Source of the DNA: Carnobacterium viridans
Lineage (GTDB): Bacteria > Bacillota > Bacilli > Lactobacillales > Carnobacteriaceae
Length of the DNA stretch: 64,000 nt
Assembly (NCBI RefSeq): GCF_900102725.1
Contig: NZ_FNJW01000008.1
Coordinates: 124,001 to 188,000 of the forward strand
Reading direction: 5' to 3'
Position numbers and translations under genes: made by a program. This document shows, one piece after another, positions 17,266 to 27,529 of the stretch. The stretch's first letter is position 1. Each line of letters starts with the position of its first letter. Under the pieces are notes generated by a model, which saw only the letters and a program-made list of their open reading frames with translations, had not been told where the DNA came from and did no database searches.

Positions 17266-19311
17266 GCTAAATCAATTTATGATTCTGTTTCGGTCCTCCC
17301 TTACGTTGGGGAAAAGCGGTTAGAGGCTTTGCATCAATTAGGTATTCATACTATATCTGATTTGCTTTCTCATTATCCGATTCGTTATGAGGATATTCAA
17401 GAAAAAGATTTATTGGAGATAGAAGACCAAGAAAAAGTAACGCTAAAAGGAAATGTGGTTTCAGAAGCAGTAGTCAGTCGTTTTGGACCAAAAAAAAATC
17501 GATTGTCTTTTCGTTTAATCATTGAGCATGCAGTAATAACGGTAACTTTTTTTAATCAAGCCTACTTAAAAAGTAAAATCGCTACTGGAGAAGAAATTGC
17601 TGTATTTGGAAAATGGGATGCAAAAAGAAAAAGTTTAACGGGCATGAAAATTTTAGGCACCAAATCAGGTTCTGAGCAGGGAGATTTTGAGTCAGTCTAC
17701 AGTGCAAATAAACACATTAAACAAACTACAATACTGCAATTGGTCACAGAAGCTTTTAAACTCTATCAAGAGCATATTCCAGAGGTTATTCCTGCAGAAT
17801 TAAGAACAAAATACCGTTTGATCTCTCATCATGATGCTGTTTATGCAATGCATTTTCCAGCTTCAGAAGAACAAAAAAAGCAAGCCAGAAGAGAAGTTGT
17901 TTTTGAAGAATTCTTATTGTACCAAATGCGCATGCAGATTGTGCGCAAAAAGCAAAAAGCTATGGGTAAAGGAAATAAACTGAATTATAATGTGAATGAT
18001 TTGAGAAATTTTATTGAGACCTTGCCTTTTGAACTAACAAAAGCACAAAAAAGAGTAGTGAATGAAATCTGTAGTGATTTAAGGCAACCGATTCACATGC
18101 ATCGTTTACTCCAAGGAGATGTTGGGAGCGGAAAAACAATCGTAGCTGCGATTGCTTTATACGCTGCCACGAACGTTGGCGTTCAATCGGCCTTGATGGT
18201 GCCTACAGAAATTCTTGCTGAACAGCATATGGAGAGTTTAACAGAATTATTCGACCCACTTGAAGTGAGAATTGCATTGTTGACAGGTTCAACAAAAACA
18301 AAAGAGAGACGTAATATATTGGAACAATTAGCTAATGGTGAATTAGATGTTCTTATAGGCACGCATGCATTGATTCAACAAGATGTTTATTTTTCTCGCT
18401 TAGGGTTAGTTATTACCGATGAACAACATCGTTTTGGCGTAAATCAACGGAAATTATTAAGGGATAAGGGAAAAGATGCGGATGTTTTATTTATGACGGC
18501 TACCCCTATACCTCGTACCCTAGCGATTACGACATATGGCGAAATGGACGTTTCCATTATTGATGAAATGCCTGCAGGAAGAATTCCGATTCAAACCACA
18601 TGGATTAAACCGAAAAATTTTGAAAAAACGCTAGAATTTATTGAAATTCAGTTAAAAAAAGGATCACAAGCCTATGTAATCTGTCCGTTGATTGAAGAAT
18701 CGGAAAGCATCGATGTTAAAAATGCGACTGATATTTATGAAAAATTGACAGCTTATTATGGTGATCGTTTTCAAGTAGGCTTGTTGCATGGAAAAATGAA
18801 GTCAGCCGATAAAGAAAGCATTATGGAAAATTTTAAAGAGAAAAAACTACAAGTTCTTGTTTCTACTACAGTAATCGAAGTAGGTGTAAACGTGCCGAAT
18901 GCAACGACTATGATTATTTACGATGCAGATCGATTTGGATTGTCTCAATTGCATCAGTTAAGAGGTCGGGTTGGTCGAGGAGATAAAGAATCCTACTGTA
19001 TCCTTGTTGCAAATCCAAAAACTGAAAATGGAATGGAACGTATGAAAATCATGACGGAAACAACAGATGGTTTTTTACTAAGTGAAAAAGATTTAGAACT
19101 TAGAGGTCCTGGAGATTTATTTGGCAATAAACAATCTGGGATACCTGATTTTAAAATTGGAGATATCGTGGGAGATTTTGGAGCTTTGGAAGCAGCTAGA
19201 CAAGAAGCCGTTCAATTGATCAATCAAAAAGACTTTCTAACAAACGAACTGTATCAACCGATTAGAGAAGCGGTTGGGTTTAATGAACTGGAAGGACTAG
19301 ATTTTAATTGA
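17263..19311 (+). CDS. recG: ATP-dependent DNA helicase RecG
   Basis: A 682-residue branch-migration helicase that processes stalled forks and Holliday junctions. The N-terminal wedge (OB) domain spans about 1-150, followed by the helicase lobes: LLQGDVGSGKT at about 285, DEQHRFG at about 385, MTATPIPRTL, and the motif VI region QLRGRVGRG. Length is normal. The ATG at 17263 gives the family N-terminus (S-I-Y-D-S-V-S-V-L-P-Y-V-G). The ribosome binding site is unusually remote (see the entry for 17205). plsX follows after 81 bases. Confidence 0.97.
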   Translation: MAKSIYDSVSVLPYVGEKRLEALHQLGIHTISDLLSHYPIRYEDIQEKDLLEIEDQEKVTLKGNVVSEAVVSRFGPKKNRLSFRLIIEHAVITVTFFNQAYLKSKIATGEEIAVFGKWDAKRKSLTGMKILGTKSGSEQGDFESVYSANKHIKQTTILQLVTEAFKLYQEHIPEVIPAELRTKYRLISHHDAVYAMHFPASEEQKKQARREVVFEEFLLYQMRMQIVRKKQKAMGKGNKLNYNVNDLRNFIETLPFELTKAQKRVVNEICSDLRQPIHMHRLLQGDVGSGKTIVAAIALYAATNVGVQSALMVPTEILAEQHMESLTELFDPLEVRIALLTGSTKTKERRNILEQLANGELDVLIGTHALIQQDVYFSRLGLVITDEQHRFGVNQRKLLRDKGKDADVLFMTATPIPRTLAITTYGEMDVSIIDEMPAGRIPIQTTWIKPKNFEKTLEFIEIQLKKGSQAYVICPLIEESESIDVKNATDIYEKLTAYYGDRFQVGLLHGKMKSADKESIMENFKEKKLQVLVSTTVIEVGVNVPNATTMIIYDADRFGLSQLHQLRGRVGRGDKESYCILVANPKTENGMERMKIMTETTDGFLLSEKDLELRGPGDLFGNKQSGIPDFKIGDIVGDFGALEAARQEAVQLINQKDFLTNELYQPIREAVGFNELEGLDFN

Positions 19312-19392
19312 GGTTCAATCACGATTAGTGGTAATATCTATTAGGAACGTAAAGTTTAGAAATGTTGGAAGTTAACTAGGGAGGCAAATGAT

Positions 19393-20403
19393 TTGAAAAT
19401 TGCAGTAGATGCTATGGGCGGAGATAACGCTCCAAAAGCAATTGTTGAAGGTGTCATGATGGCAGCTAAAGAATACAATGATATTGAATTTCTTTTATAT
19501 GGAAAAGAAGATTCGATAAGAAAATACTTAACAGATGAAACGAATATTACGATTATTCATACAGATGAAAAAATAGCGAGTGATGACGACCCTGTTCGTG
19601 CAGTTCGTCGCAAAAAGAACGCTTCTATGGTTTTAGCAGCGCAAGCTGTAAAAGATAAAGAGGCAGATGCTTTATTTTCAGCAGGAAATACAGGCGCATT
19701 ATTAACTGCTGGATTATTGATTATTGGAAGAATCAAAGGAATTGATCGACCAGGATTGTTAGTTTCATTACCCGTAATTGGAACAGAAAATGGAACATTT
19801 AATTTAATGGATGTTGGTGCAAATGCAGACACTAAGCCAGAAAATATTCACCAATATGCGATACTGGGAAGCTATTACGCTCAATTCGTTCGAGGAATCA
19901 AAAATCCGAAAGTGGGATTATTGAATAACGGAACAGAAGAAAACAAAGGAAACGATGTAACCAAAAGAGCTTACCAATTGTTGGCAAACAATGCAGATAT
20001 TAACTTTATTGGAAACGTTGAAGCACGTGAGTTGTTAAGCGGAGCAGCAGATGTAGTTGTTACGGATGGTTTTACTGGAAATGCTGTATTAAAAACAATT
20101 GAAGGTACAGCTATGTCCATGATGAAACTTATTAAAAATGCTGTATATGAAAATGGCACAAAAGCTAAATTAGGTGGTCTTTTATTAAAAGATAGTTTTT
20201 CGAATATGAAAGATGTTATGGATTACTCAAAACATGGCGGAGCAGTGTTATTCGGAGTTAAAGCTCCAGTTGTCAAGACTCACGGATCAACAGAAAAAGA
20301 TGCTGTGTACCATACAATCAAGCAAATTCACGAAATGCTGGAATCCCATGTTATTGATGACTTGGTTCACTATTTTGAAGCAAAAGAAACTCTAGCTGAA
20401 TAA
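19393..20403 (+). CDS. plsX: Phosphate acyltransferase
   Basis: A 336-residue PlsX that exchanges acyl-ACP and acyl-phosphate, the entry to phosphatidic acid synthesis. The sequence has [11 protein letters not shown] at the N-terminus, SAGNTGAL, and [12 protein letters not shown], and VTDGFTGN, all typical. Start is TTG at 19393 after GGGAGG. It sits before acpP, as in Bacillus plsX-fabD-fabG-acpP, but without the fab genes. It links functionally to fakA upstream. Confidence 0.96.
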   Translation: MKIAVDAMGGDNAPKAIVEGVMMAAKEYNDIEFLLYGKEDSIRKYLTDETNITIIHTDEKIASDDDPVRAVRRKKNASMVLAAQAVKDKEADALFSAGNTGALLTAGLLIIGRIKGIDRPGLLVSLPVIGTENGTFNLMDVGANADTKPENIHQYAILGSYYAQFVRGIKNPKVGLLNNGTEENKGNDVTKRAYQLLANNADINFIGNVEARELLSGAADVVVTDGFTGNAVLKTIEGTAMSMMKLIKNAVYENGTKAKLGGLLLKDSFSNMKDVMDYSKHGGAVLFGVKAPVVKTHGSTEKDAVYHTIKQIHEMLESHVIDDLVHYFEAKETLAE

Positions 20404-20443
20404 AGATTTTTGAACAAAGAAAAAAGGAAACACTAAAAAATAG

Positions 20444-20473
20444 TTGGACAATGTTCGTGAATATCGTTAAAAT
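20444..20473 (+). promoter_or_regulatory. Candidate promoter of acpP
   Basis: TTGGAC (20444-20449), 18-base spacer, TAAAAT (20468-20473). It lies about 60 bases upstream of the acpP start, allowing expression separate from plsX. Confidence 0.5.
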
Positions 20474-20531
20474 GTATAGAGTAAGAGTCGTTTATCCTTA
20501 ATTACAAAGTCGAATACGGAGGTGTAACAAA

Positions 20532-20774
20532 TTGTCTACTAATGAAACTTTCGAAAAAATAAAAAAAATTATTGTTGAAAGATTTGGTATTGATGAAGAA
20601 AAAGTAACAAAAGAACTTACTTTTAAAGATGATTTAGGTGCTGATTCTCTTGATGTTGTAGAATTAGTTATGGAATTAGAGGATGTTTTCGGAACAGAAA
20701 TTTCTGATGAAGATGCTGAACAAATCGCTACGGTTGGAAATGCAGTAACGTATATTGATCAACACAAAAACTAA
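20532..20774 (+). CDS. acpP: Acyl carrier protein
   Basis: An 80-residue acidic carrier protein. The phosphopantetheine attachment site is DDLGADSLD, with Ser39 as the modified residue; helices II and III ([17 protein letters not shown]) are conserved. Start is TTG at 20532 after GGAGGTG. It carries acyl chains for plsX and fatty acid synthesis. It is closed by a terminator at 20786. Confidence 0.96.
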   Translation: MSTNETFEKIKKIIVERFGIDEEKVTKELTFKDDLGADSLDVVELVMELEDVFGTEISDEDAEQIATVGNAVTYIDQHKN

Positions 20775-20785
20775 CAGTGTTATCC

Positions 20786-20827
20786 AGAGTCGCTTAACTT
20801 ATTTTAAGTTTAGCGACTCTTTCTTTT
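20786..20827 (+). terminator. Terminator after acpP
   Basis: A 15-bp stem with one mismatch (AGAGTCGCTTAACTT with AAGTTTAGCGACTCT), followed by TTCTTTTT. Confidence 0.87.
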
Positions 20828-20959
20828 TGGAATAAATGAGAGGAAGAGTTCTTGCTCTTATTAAACGGTAGAGTGTAAACCTAGAAATGGTTTATTTTTA
20901 TGACTAAACAAAGTATAATGAAAGAGCATGGAGAAATTTTTATAGAAAGGAAGAACACA

Positions 20960-21655
20960 ATGGATGACGCATTTTTAAAACAGTTAAAAACTAAGTTTGA
21001 TTTGGTTTTTCACGACCTTTCTTATTTAGAAGAAGCATTCACCCATTCATCATATGTGAATGAGCACAGGAATCTTGAATTAAAGGATAACGAAAGAATT
21101 GAATTTTTAGGAGATGCGGTACTGGAATTAACCGTATCAAGATTTTTATACGAATTATATCCTAACTTGCCTGAAGGAAAATTAACACGATTGAGAGCGA
21201 CTATTGTTTGTGAAGCGAGTTTGAGTCAATTTGCAAAAGAATACGAATTCGATCAATTTATCCGTTTAGGCAGAGGCGAAGAACGTATGAATGGACGAAA
21301 ACGTCCAGCATTACTTTGCGATTTATTTGAATCCTTTATTGGAGCGTTATATTTAGATCAAGGAATAGATAGCGTATTATCTTTTCTTGAACAAACGATT
21401 TTTCCAAAAATCAAGTCCGGTGCTTTCTCACATGTGATGGATCATAAAACTAATTTACAAGAGTTTTTACAACAAAAAGGCGAAATTGGCATCGACTATC
21501 AATTAGTTGATGAAATTGGGCCAGCACATCAAAAGGCTTTTGTGGTAGAAGTACGTGCTGAAGGGCAAGTACTTGGACAAGGGCAAGGAAAAACAAAAAA
21601 AGCAGCTGAACAAGTGGCTGCAGAAAATGCATTACTTGCTTTGCAAGAAAAATAG
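20960..21655 (+). CDS. rnc: Ribonuclease III
   Basis: A 231-residue double-strand-specific RNase acting in rRNA processing and mRNA turnover. The signature NERIEFLGDAVLEL with catalytic Glu/Asp residues lies near residue 45, and the second acidic cluster is in LCDLFESFIGALYLDQG. The C-terminal dsRNA-binding domain (about 155-231) has T-N-L-Q-E-F-L-Q-Q-K-G and GQGKTKKAAEQVAAENAL. The ATG at 20960 follows GAAAGGAAG; a longer in-frame reading from 20900 adds non-conserved residues. It precedes smc by 24 bases, the standard rnc-smc order. Confidence 0.96.
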   Translation: MDDAFLKQLKTKFDLVFHDLSYLEEAFTHSSYVNEHRNLELKDNERIEFLGDAVLELTVSRFLYELYPNLPEGKLTRLRATIVCEASLSQFAKEYEFDQFIRLGRGEERMNGRKRPALLCDLFESFIGALYLDQGIDSVLSFLEQTIFPKIKSGAFSHVMDHKTNLQEFLQQKGEIGIDYQLVDEIGPAHQKAFVVEVRAEGQVLGQGQGKTKKAAEQVAAENALLALQEK

Positions 21656-21679
21656 GACAAGAGAAAGGAGCCAGTAGTT

Positions 21680-24600
21680 GTGCAATTAAAAAGAATAGAC
21701 ATCGCTGGTTTCAAATCATTTGCGGATAAAACAACAATTGAATTTCATGATGGTGTGACAGCTGTAGTAGGTCCAAACGGAAGTGGAAAAAGTAATATAA
21801 CAGAAGCCATCCGTTGGGTTTTAGGTGAACAATCAGCAAAGAACCTACGTGGTGGAAGAATGAACGATGTTATTTTTTCAGGATCTGATACAAGAAAACC
21901 AGTCAATTTAGCTGAAGTTACGCTAATACTAGAAAATGAAGATCATTTTTTGCCTTTAGACTTTAGCGAAATAAGCATTACAAGACGATTGAATCGAAAC
22001 GGTGAGAGTGAATTCTATTTGAATAAACAAGCTTGTCGTTTGAAAGATATTGTGGATCTTTTTATGGATTCGGGATTGGGAAAAGAATCTTTTTCGATTA
22101 TTTCTCAAGGGAAAGTTGAAAGTATTTTCAACAGTAAACCAGAAGAAAGAAGAGCAATTTTTGAGGAAGCAGCCGGTGTACTAAAATACAAAACACGTAA
22201 GAAAAAAGCTGAACAAAAATTAACGGAAACCGAAGAAAATCTAAATCGTGTCCAAGATATTGTCTATGAACTGGAAGGGCAAGTTGAACCTTTGAGAGAA
22301 CAAAGCAGTATAGCGAAAGACTTTTTATCTTACAAGGAACAATTAACCGAAATGGACATTGCTTTAACAGTTGTTGAAATCGAACGTTTGAAAGTGAAAT
22401 GGGATGAAAGCAAACGCGAAATGAGTTCTTTTGAGAAAAACTTAGTTAAAAAGCAGCTAAGTTTATCCGATTGTGAAACGCAATTGAAGCACAAAAGGAA
22501 ACAAAAAGCTGAATTGACTGATGAAATTGAAAAAACTCAACAAAATTTGGTTGAAACCATTCAATTATTTGAACAGACTGATGGTCAAAACAATGTTTTA
22601 TCTGAACGCAATAAGTACGCCACTGAAAATCTGCAACAACTTGAAGCTACTAAAGAGCAAGCAAACCAAAGAGTGGTTCAATTAGAGCAACAATTAGAAG
22701 GAATCGATGAAAGCCTTGCTGAGAAAACAAAACAAGAACGACAATTAAGGTCAGAACTTTTAGCTGTTGAAAAAGAAGCTTTGTCTCTTTCTGGAAATTC
22801 AAAAGAAACAATTGAAAGTTTGCGAGATGAATATGTTGATTTAATGCAAAAAGAAACTAGTTTGCGCAATGAGCAAACCTATCTTGAGCGAAGCTCTTAT
22901 CAAATGGCGCAAAAGAACTTAAAATCAACTGCATCAGTCAAGGAACTTGAACAAACGATTGAAAAAATTACAGAAGATTTCACACGTATTGCTGAAGAAT
23001 TAACGACTACACAACAAGAGATTGCTCAGAAATTGTTGTTTTATCAAGAGAAACAAGCGAGCATTCAAACCAAACGACAAGAATTAGAAGCGAACGAGAC
23101 ACGTATGTATGACGCTTTAAAAGTTGTACAGCAGGCAAAAGCAAAAAAAGAAAGTCTAAAAGAATTAAATGAAGATTATGCTGGTTTTTATCAAGGGGTA
23201 AAAGAAGTTTTGAAGCGTAAAAAAGACATTGGTGGAATTATCGGAGCCGTTGCTGAATTGATTGAAGTACCCAAACAAGCTGAGTTAGCTATTGATATTG
23301 CACTCGGTGCAGCAAGTCAAAATATTATCGTTCAAGATGAGCAAAGTGGACGTAAAGGTATCCAATATTTAAAACAAAAACGTATTGGTCGAGCAACATT
23401 TTTACCTTTAACCACAATAAAAGCTCGTTATCTGCCAACGTCTGTAGAAAATAAGGCTAGCAGTTGTGATGGTTTCTTAGGGATTGCAAGTAAATTGATT
23501 GCTTATCCTGAAGCTGTTTCAACAGTTATACAAAATTTATTGGGAACAACCATTGTTGCCAGAGATTTGTCCTCTGCTAATACCATTGCACGTGAAATTC
23601 AATTTAAGTACCGTGTAGTGACTCTTGAAGGCGATGTGATGAATGCCGGGGGTTCAATGACTGGTGGAGCGAGTAAGTCTGGTAATCAAGGGAGTCTATT
23701 TGCTCGGAAAAATGAATTAACAAATTTAACTAAGCAAATCGCTCAAATGGAAACAACCTTGACAGAAAAAGAAATAGAAGTTCGCACGATGAAACAAATA
23801 ATAAAAAAAGAAGAAACAACCTTAAACGAATTACGTGAACTTGGAGAAAAACAACGCTTGAAAGAACAAGAATTAAAAAATCAAGCGGAAACATTAGAAG
23901 AAAAACAAATTCGGTTAACCAGAGAGTTAAAAGCTGTCCAATACGAATACAAAGAAGCAAAAGAAGAAGTAGAATCCTATGAGTTGAAAAAAATGGAGTT
24001 AACGGAATCTTTGCAAACGGTCAAAAAAGAAATGGAACACATCAATCATCAGATTTTACTAGCTTCTTCTCAAAATGAAGAGCGTGAAAAAAATCATACA
24101 TTGGTTAATGAAAAGCAACAGCAACTACGAACGAGATTGGCTGCTTTAAAAGAGCAATTGCTTAGTTTGAAAAAAGAACAAAAAGCGATTTCGAGTCAAT
24201 TAGATGAACAACAAAAAGAGATTGCGACCATTATTAGCCGTATGGAACAAATGACGCATTTTGATGGTACACATCAGATGACAAAAAAAGAATTAAGCGA
24301 TCAGTTAACGCAATTATCAGCTACAAAGCAGACGCTAGAAAACCAATTATCAAAAACAAAAAAAGAAAAAGCGCTTATTGAAGAGCAACTGAATGAGATT
24401 GAACAATTAACGACACAAACGAATAATCAAAAGCATTATCTGTTAGAAGAAAAGACAAAAGCTGAAGTTTTAATGAATCGTACAGATGTTTCAATTGAAA
24501 ACCGCTTAACTTATTTAAATGAAGAATACAGTATGACTTTTGAAGCGGCTAAAGAAAGCCATTTGCTTGAGGTTTCTTTAGAAGAAGCGACACGTAAAGT

Positions 24601-25252
24601 AAAACTTCTGAAACAAAGTATTGAAGAGCTGGGTTCTGTTAATCTCGGTGCTATCGAAGAATTTGAACGTGTGAATGAGCGGTATTCTTTCCTTGTGGAT
24701 CAACGTGAAGATTTGATAGAAGCAAAAATTAGTTTATATACCACGATGAATGAAATGGATGAAGAAGTGAAGATTCGTTTTTCTGAAGTGTTTGAAGATA
24801 TTCGATTGAAATTTTCCGATGTTTTTCCGCAGATGTTTGGCGGAGGATCAGCTGAATTACGGTTAACAGATCCTAAAAACTTGTTAACGACAGGTATTGA
24901 AATCATCGCTCAGCCTCCTGGGAAAAAACTACAGCAGTTAAGTCTCTTATCTGGAGGTGAAAGAGCATTTACAGCGATTGCTCTAATGTTTTCTATTATA
25001 CAAGTCCGACCAGTACCTTTTTGTATTTTAGATGAAGTTGAAGCTGCACTAGATGAGGCTAACGTCATCCGATTTGGACGATATTTAAAGCGATTTGATG
25101 GAGATACTCAGTTTATCGTCATTACTCATCGTAAAGGAACAATGGAAGAAGCGAATGTTCTTTATGGCATAACCATGCAAGAATCTGGTGTCTCTAAAGT
25201 TGTCTCAGTTCGTTTAGAAGAAATAACAGAAGCTCATGTGGGAACAACCTAG
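21680..25252 (+). CDS. smc: Chromosome segregation protein SMC
   Basis: A 1190-residue SMC ATPase, the core of the condensin complex with ScpA and ScpB (encoded at 54917-56264). The N-terminal head has GPNGSGKSN at about residue 32; long coiled coils run to the hinge (about 510-670, with [12 protein letters not shown]) and back. The C-terminal head has the signature [13 protein letters not shown] at about 1090 and the Walker [14 protein letters not shown]. Start is GTG at 21680 after AAAGGAG. Length is normal, with no intein. Confidence 0.97.
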   Translation: MQLKRIDIAGFKSFADKTTIEFHDGVTAVVGPNGSGKSNITEAIRWVLGEQSAKNLRGGRMNDVIFSGSDTRKPVNLAEVTLILENEDHFLPLDFSEISITRRLNRNGESEFYLNKQACRLKDIVDLFMDSGLGKESFSIISQGKVESIFNSKPEERRAIFEEAAGVLKYKTRKKKAEQKLTETEENLNRVQDIVYELEGQVEPLREQSSIAKDFLSYKEQLTEMDIALTVVEIERLKVKWDESKREMSSFEKNLVKKQLSLSDCETQLKHKRKQKAELTDEIEKTQQNLVETIQLFEQTDGQNNVLSERNKYATENLQQLEATKEQANQRVVQLEQQLEGIDESLAEKTKQERQLRSELLAVEKEALSLSGNSKETIESLRDEYVDLMQKETSLRNEQTYLERSSYQMAQKNLKSTASVKELEQTIEKITEDFTRIAEELTTTQQEIAQKLLFYQEKQASIQTKRQELEANETRMYDALKVVQQAKAKKESLKELNEDYAGFYQGVKEVLKRKKDIGGIIGAVAELIEVPKQAELAIDIALGAASQNIIVQDEQSGRKGIQYLKQKRIGRATFLPLTTIKARYLPTSVENKASSCDGFLGIASKLIAYPEAVSTVIQNLLGTTIVARDLSSANTIAREIQFKYRVVTLEGDVMNAGGSMTGGASKSGNQGSLFARKNELTNLTKQIAQMETTLTEKEIEVRTMKQIIKKEETTLNELRELGEKQRLKEQELKNQAETLEEKQIRLTRELKAVQYEYKEAKEEVESYELKKMELTESLQTVKKEMEHINHQILLASSQNEEREKNHTLVNEKQQQLRTRLAALKEQLLSLKKEQKAISSQLDEQQKEIATIISRMEQMTHFDGTHQMTKKELSDQLTQLSATKQTLENQLSKTKKEKALIEEQLNEIEQLTTQTNNQKHYLLEEKTKAEVLMNRTDVSIENRLTYLNEEYSMTFEAAKESHLLEVSLEEATRKVKLLKQSIEELGSVNLGAIEEFERVNERYSFLVDQREDLIEAKISLYTTMNEMDEEVKIRFSEVFEDIRLKFSDVFPQMFGGGSAELRLTDPKNLLTTGIEIIAQPPGKKLQQLSLLSGGERAFTAIALMFSIIQVRPVPFCILDEVEAALDEANVIRFGRYLKRFDGDTQFIVITHRKGTMEEANVLYGITMQESGVSKVVSVRLEEITEAHVGTT

Positions 25253-25267
25253 AAACGATAGTGGAGG

Positions 25268-25296
25268 AAAGGTCGATTAGTGTCGGTCTTTTTTTC
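25268..25296 (+). terminator. Probable terminator after smc
   Basis: AAAGGTCGAT pairs with GTCGGTCTTT (several G-U pairs) around a 4-base loop, followed by a T-run. Confidence 0.6.
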
Positions 25297-25333
25297 CCTT
25301 TTATGTAGTTATTAAAAAGATTGGAGTCAAAGC

Positions 25334-26143
25334 ATGATTAAATTAGTTGCAATTGATTTGGATGGAACATTATTAAATGGAAAACATGGCATATCGGATG
25401 AAAATAAAGAAGCAATCAAACAAGCAAAAGAACAAGGTGTGAAAGTAGTCCTTTGTACCGGCCGCCCATTGTTAGGAATGATCGCCTATTTAGAAGAGTT
25501 GAATTTAAGAGAAGCTGGAGATTATGGCATTACTTACAATGGTGGACTAGTACAACGTACAGATACTGGTGAAGTGTTATCTAAGACAACACTGACAAAA
25601 GCCGAAACAGAAGAAATTTTTAAATTAAGCAAACAAATTAATCTCCCTTGTAACTTCATTGATTTAGAAAAAATTTATGAACCTCCATACCCTAAAGGGA
25701 GAGAATCGCTCTATCCAACAGTTATGTCAGCATTGCCATATGTTCCAATAGCAATGGAAGAAGTACCAGAAGATATTGCCATTAATAAAACAGTGTTTTG
25801 TTACGCTCAAATGGATTTAGATGAAGCCATCAAAAACATCCCCGTTCATTTTTATAAAAAATATACGATAATGAAATCTCGACCAATACTATTAGAGCTA
25901 ATGCCTAAGGGTGTAGATAAAGGCAGTGGAATAGCTGTTTTAGCTGATTTACTAGGTTTTAAAGCATCAGAGGTAATGGCATTGGGAGATGAAGCGAATG
26001 ATGCAGCAATGATTGAATATGCAGGTGTGGGAGTAGCCATGGGAAATGCTACGGATGACATTAAATCGATGGCTCAGTACATTACCAAAACAAATGAAGA
26101 ACATGGTGTGGCACATGCCTTTCAAAAATTTGTACTCAATTAA
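25334..26143 (+). CDS. Cof-type HAD family phosphatase
   Basis: A 269-residue haloacid-dehalogenase-like phosphatase of the Cof/YidA type, probably acting on sugar phosphates or similar small molecules. The nucleophile motif is AIDLDGTLL near the N-terminus, the Thr motif is L-C-T-G-R-P, and the Mg-binding motif is ALGDEANDAAMIEYAG near the C-terminus; a C2-type cap lies between. The true substrate cannot be told. Genes of this type stand between smc and ftsY in many Lactobacillales, so the position is not odd. Confidence 0.9.
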   Translation: MIKLVAIDLDGTLLNGKHGISDENKEAIKQAKEQGVKVVLCTGRPLLGMIAYLEELNLREAGDYGITYNGGLVQRTDTGEVLSKTTLTKAETEEIFKLSKQINLPCNFIDLEKIYEPPYPKGRESLYPTVMSALPYVPIAMEEVPEDIAINKTVFCYAQMDLDEAIKNIPVHFYKKYTIMKSRPILLELMPKGVDKGSGIAVLADLLGFKASEVMALGDEANDAAMIEYAGVGVAMGNATDDIKSMAQYITKTNEEHGVAHAFQKFVLN

Positions 26144-26175
26144 ACAGTGACAATTCTAAGAAAAGAGGGTGTAAA

Positions 26176-27174
26176 ATGGGATTATTCGACAAAATAAAAA
26201 AAGCTTTTACAGGTGAAGAGAAAGTTGAAACCACAGAAGTAACTGAAAAATATGAAAAAGGGCTTGAGAAAACGAGGAAAACATTTTCTCAACGCATGAA
26301 TGAATTGTTTGCTAATTTTAGAACAGTCGATGAAGACTTCTTTGATGAACTTGAGGAAGTTTTAATTGGAGCAGATGTTGGTTTTGAAGCGACAATGGAA
26401 ATCACAGACGCTTTACGTCAAGAAGTAAAATTGAAAAATGCAAAAGCTTCAAATGAAGTTCAACAAGTGATTATTGAAAAAATGGTTGAAATTTATGAAA
26501 AAGGGGATACTGAAAAGCCGGAAGTTCATATAAATCCTGATGGGTTAACCGTGATTTTAGTGGTTGGTGTAAACGGTGTAGGGAAAACCACAACCATCGG
26601 AAAAATGGCTCATCTTTACCAACAAGAAGGAAAAAAGGTACTCTTAGCAGCTGGCGATACTTTCAGGGCCGGTGCGATAGAACAGTTGCATGTTTGGGGT
26701 GAGCGTGTTGGCGTAGAAGTAGTCAGTGGTAAAGCTGGCGGTGATCCAGCAGCTGTAGTGTTTGATGCAATTAAAGAAGCTAAACGACAAGAAGCGGATA
26801 TTTTATTCGTAGATACAGCTGGACGTTTACAAAACAAAGTAAACCTGATGAATGAGTTAGAAAAAATGAAACGTATTATAGAACGTGAAATACCAGGTGG
26901 TCCACATGAGGTGTTGCTTGTATTAGATGCTACAACTGGACAAAATGCGATGAATCAAGCTAAACAATTTAAACAAACGACTAATGTAACTGGAATCGTA
27001 TTGACTAAATTGGATGGTACAGCAAAAGGTGGAATTGTTTTAGCTATTCGTAAAGAGTTGGACATTCCTGTGAAATTTGTTGGATTAGGTGAAAGCATGG
27101 ATGACTTGCAGCTATTTGATCCAAATGAATATATTTATGGATTATTCAGCGAATTAATTCAACAGTCGATTTAA
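26176..27174 (+). CDS. ftsY: Signal recognition particle receptor FtsY
   Basis: A 332-residue SRP receptor GTPase that docks ribosome-SRP complexes at the membrane translocon. A short acidic/lysine-rich A region (about 1-35) precedes the N domain and the G domain: GVNGVGKTTTIGK at about 131, DTAGRLQNK, TKLDGTAKGG. The partner Ffh is encoded at 30043. In Bacillus and most relatives ftsY is followed closely by ylxM-ffh; here a PTS gene and a repeat stand between. The ATG follows AGAGGGTG. Confidence 0.96.
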   Translation: MGLFDKIKKAFTGEEKVETTEVTEKYEKGLEKTRKTFSQRMNELFANFRTVDEDFFDELEEVLIGADVGFEATMEITDALRQEVKLKNAKASNEVQQVIIEKMVEIYEKGDTEKPEVHINPDGLTVILVVGVNGVGKTTTIGKMAHLYQQEGKKVLLAAGDTFRAGAIEQLHVWGERVGVEVVSGKAGGDPAAVVFDAIKEAKRQEADILFVDTAGRLQNKVNLMNELEKMKRIIEREIPGGPHEVLLVLDATTGQNAMNQAKQFKQTTNVTGIVLTKLDGTAKGGIVLAIRKELDIPVKFVGLGESMDDLQLFDPNEYIYGLFSELIQQSI

Positions 27175-27183
27175 TAAAATTGG

Positions 27184-27355
27184 CTCTTCGTAAAATGGTG
27201 TTGATAGAAGAAAATAAAATTTCTTCTGGAATAGACGGGTTTGCTTGTGGAGAGCCAAGGGGAAAGTCTGAAGCCTTAGACATGGCTACAAGCAGCCCTT
27301 ATTCCTCCAGAAATAACCTGTATTCGATTTAACGAATCCACACTAAAAAGTTTAG
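27184..27355 (-). repeat. Hairpin repeat family, copy A (inverted, shortened)
   Basis: Copy A of a three-copy intergenic repeat, in the orientation opposite to copies B (36698) and C (60741). Its start matches the reverse complement of the right end of B and C (ATGGTGTTGATAG, then the GAAGAAAATAAAATTTCTTC and GGAATAGACGGGTTTGCTT blocks). Its far end matches their left end (ATTCCTCCAGAAAT, then CACTAAAAAGTTTAG). It is about 85 bases shorter, having lost most of the centre. It fills most of the 355-base ftsY-PTS gap, with a terminator, cre site and promoter after it. Confidence 0.88.
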
Positions 27356-27374
27356 AGCCCTAAATTTCTTATAG

Positions 27375-27413
27375 AGTAGCCTTTTAAGTAAAATTAAAGG
27401 GCTGCTTTTTTTA
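27375..27413 (+). terminator. Terminator upstream of the PTS gene
   Basis: AGTAGCCTTTTAA pairs with TTAAAGGGCTGCT (two G-U pairs), followed by T-run. It would end transcripts from ftsY after they pass through repeat copy A. Confidence 0.8.
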
Positions 27414-27420
27414 TTGAACA

Positions 27421-27435
27421 TGTGTACGTTTACAT
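27421..27435 (-). promoter_or_regulatory. cre site (CcpA operator)
   Basis: Read on the minus strand this is ATGTAAACGTACACA, an exact match to the catabolite-responsive element consensus WTGNAANCGNWNNCW. It ends two bases upstream of the -35 box of the PTS promoter, at about -44 from the expected transcript start. CcpA is known to act at such sites; whether it activates or represses from this position is not settled by sequence. Confidence 0.75.
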
Positions 27436-27436
27436 T

Positions 27437-27465
27437 TTGAAACTGGTTCACCAATGTGATACTAT
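27437..27465 (+). promoter_or_regulatory. Promoter of the PTS permease gene
   Basis: TTGAAA (27437-27442), 17-base spacer, TACTAT (27460-27465), about 65 bases before the GTG start. Confidence 0.7.
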
Positions 27466-27529
27466 TGCAAAGTATGCTGTTATTTTACAGACATACAAGC
27501 ACTTATTTAAATTTTAAGGAGGAAAAAAA

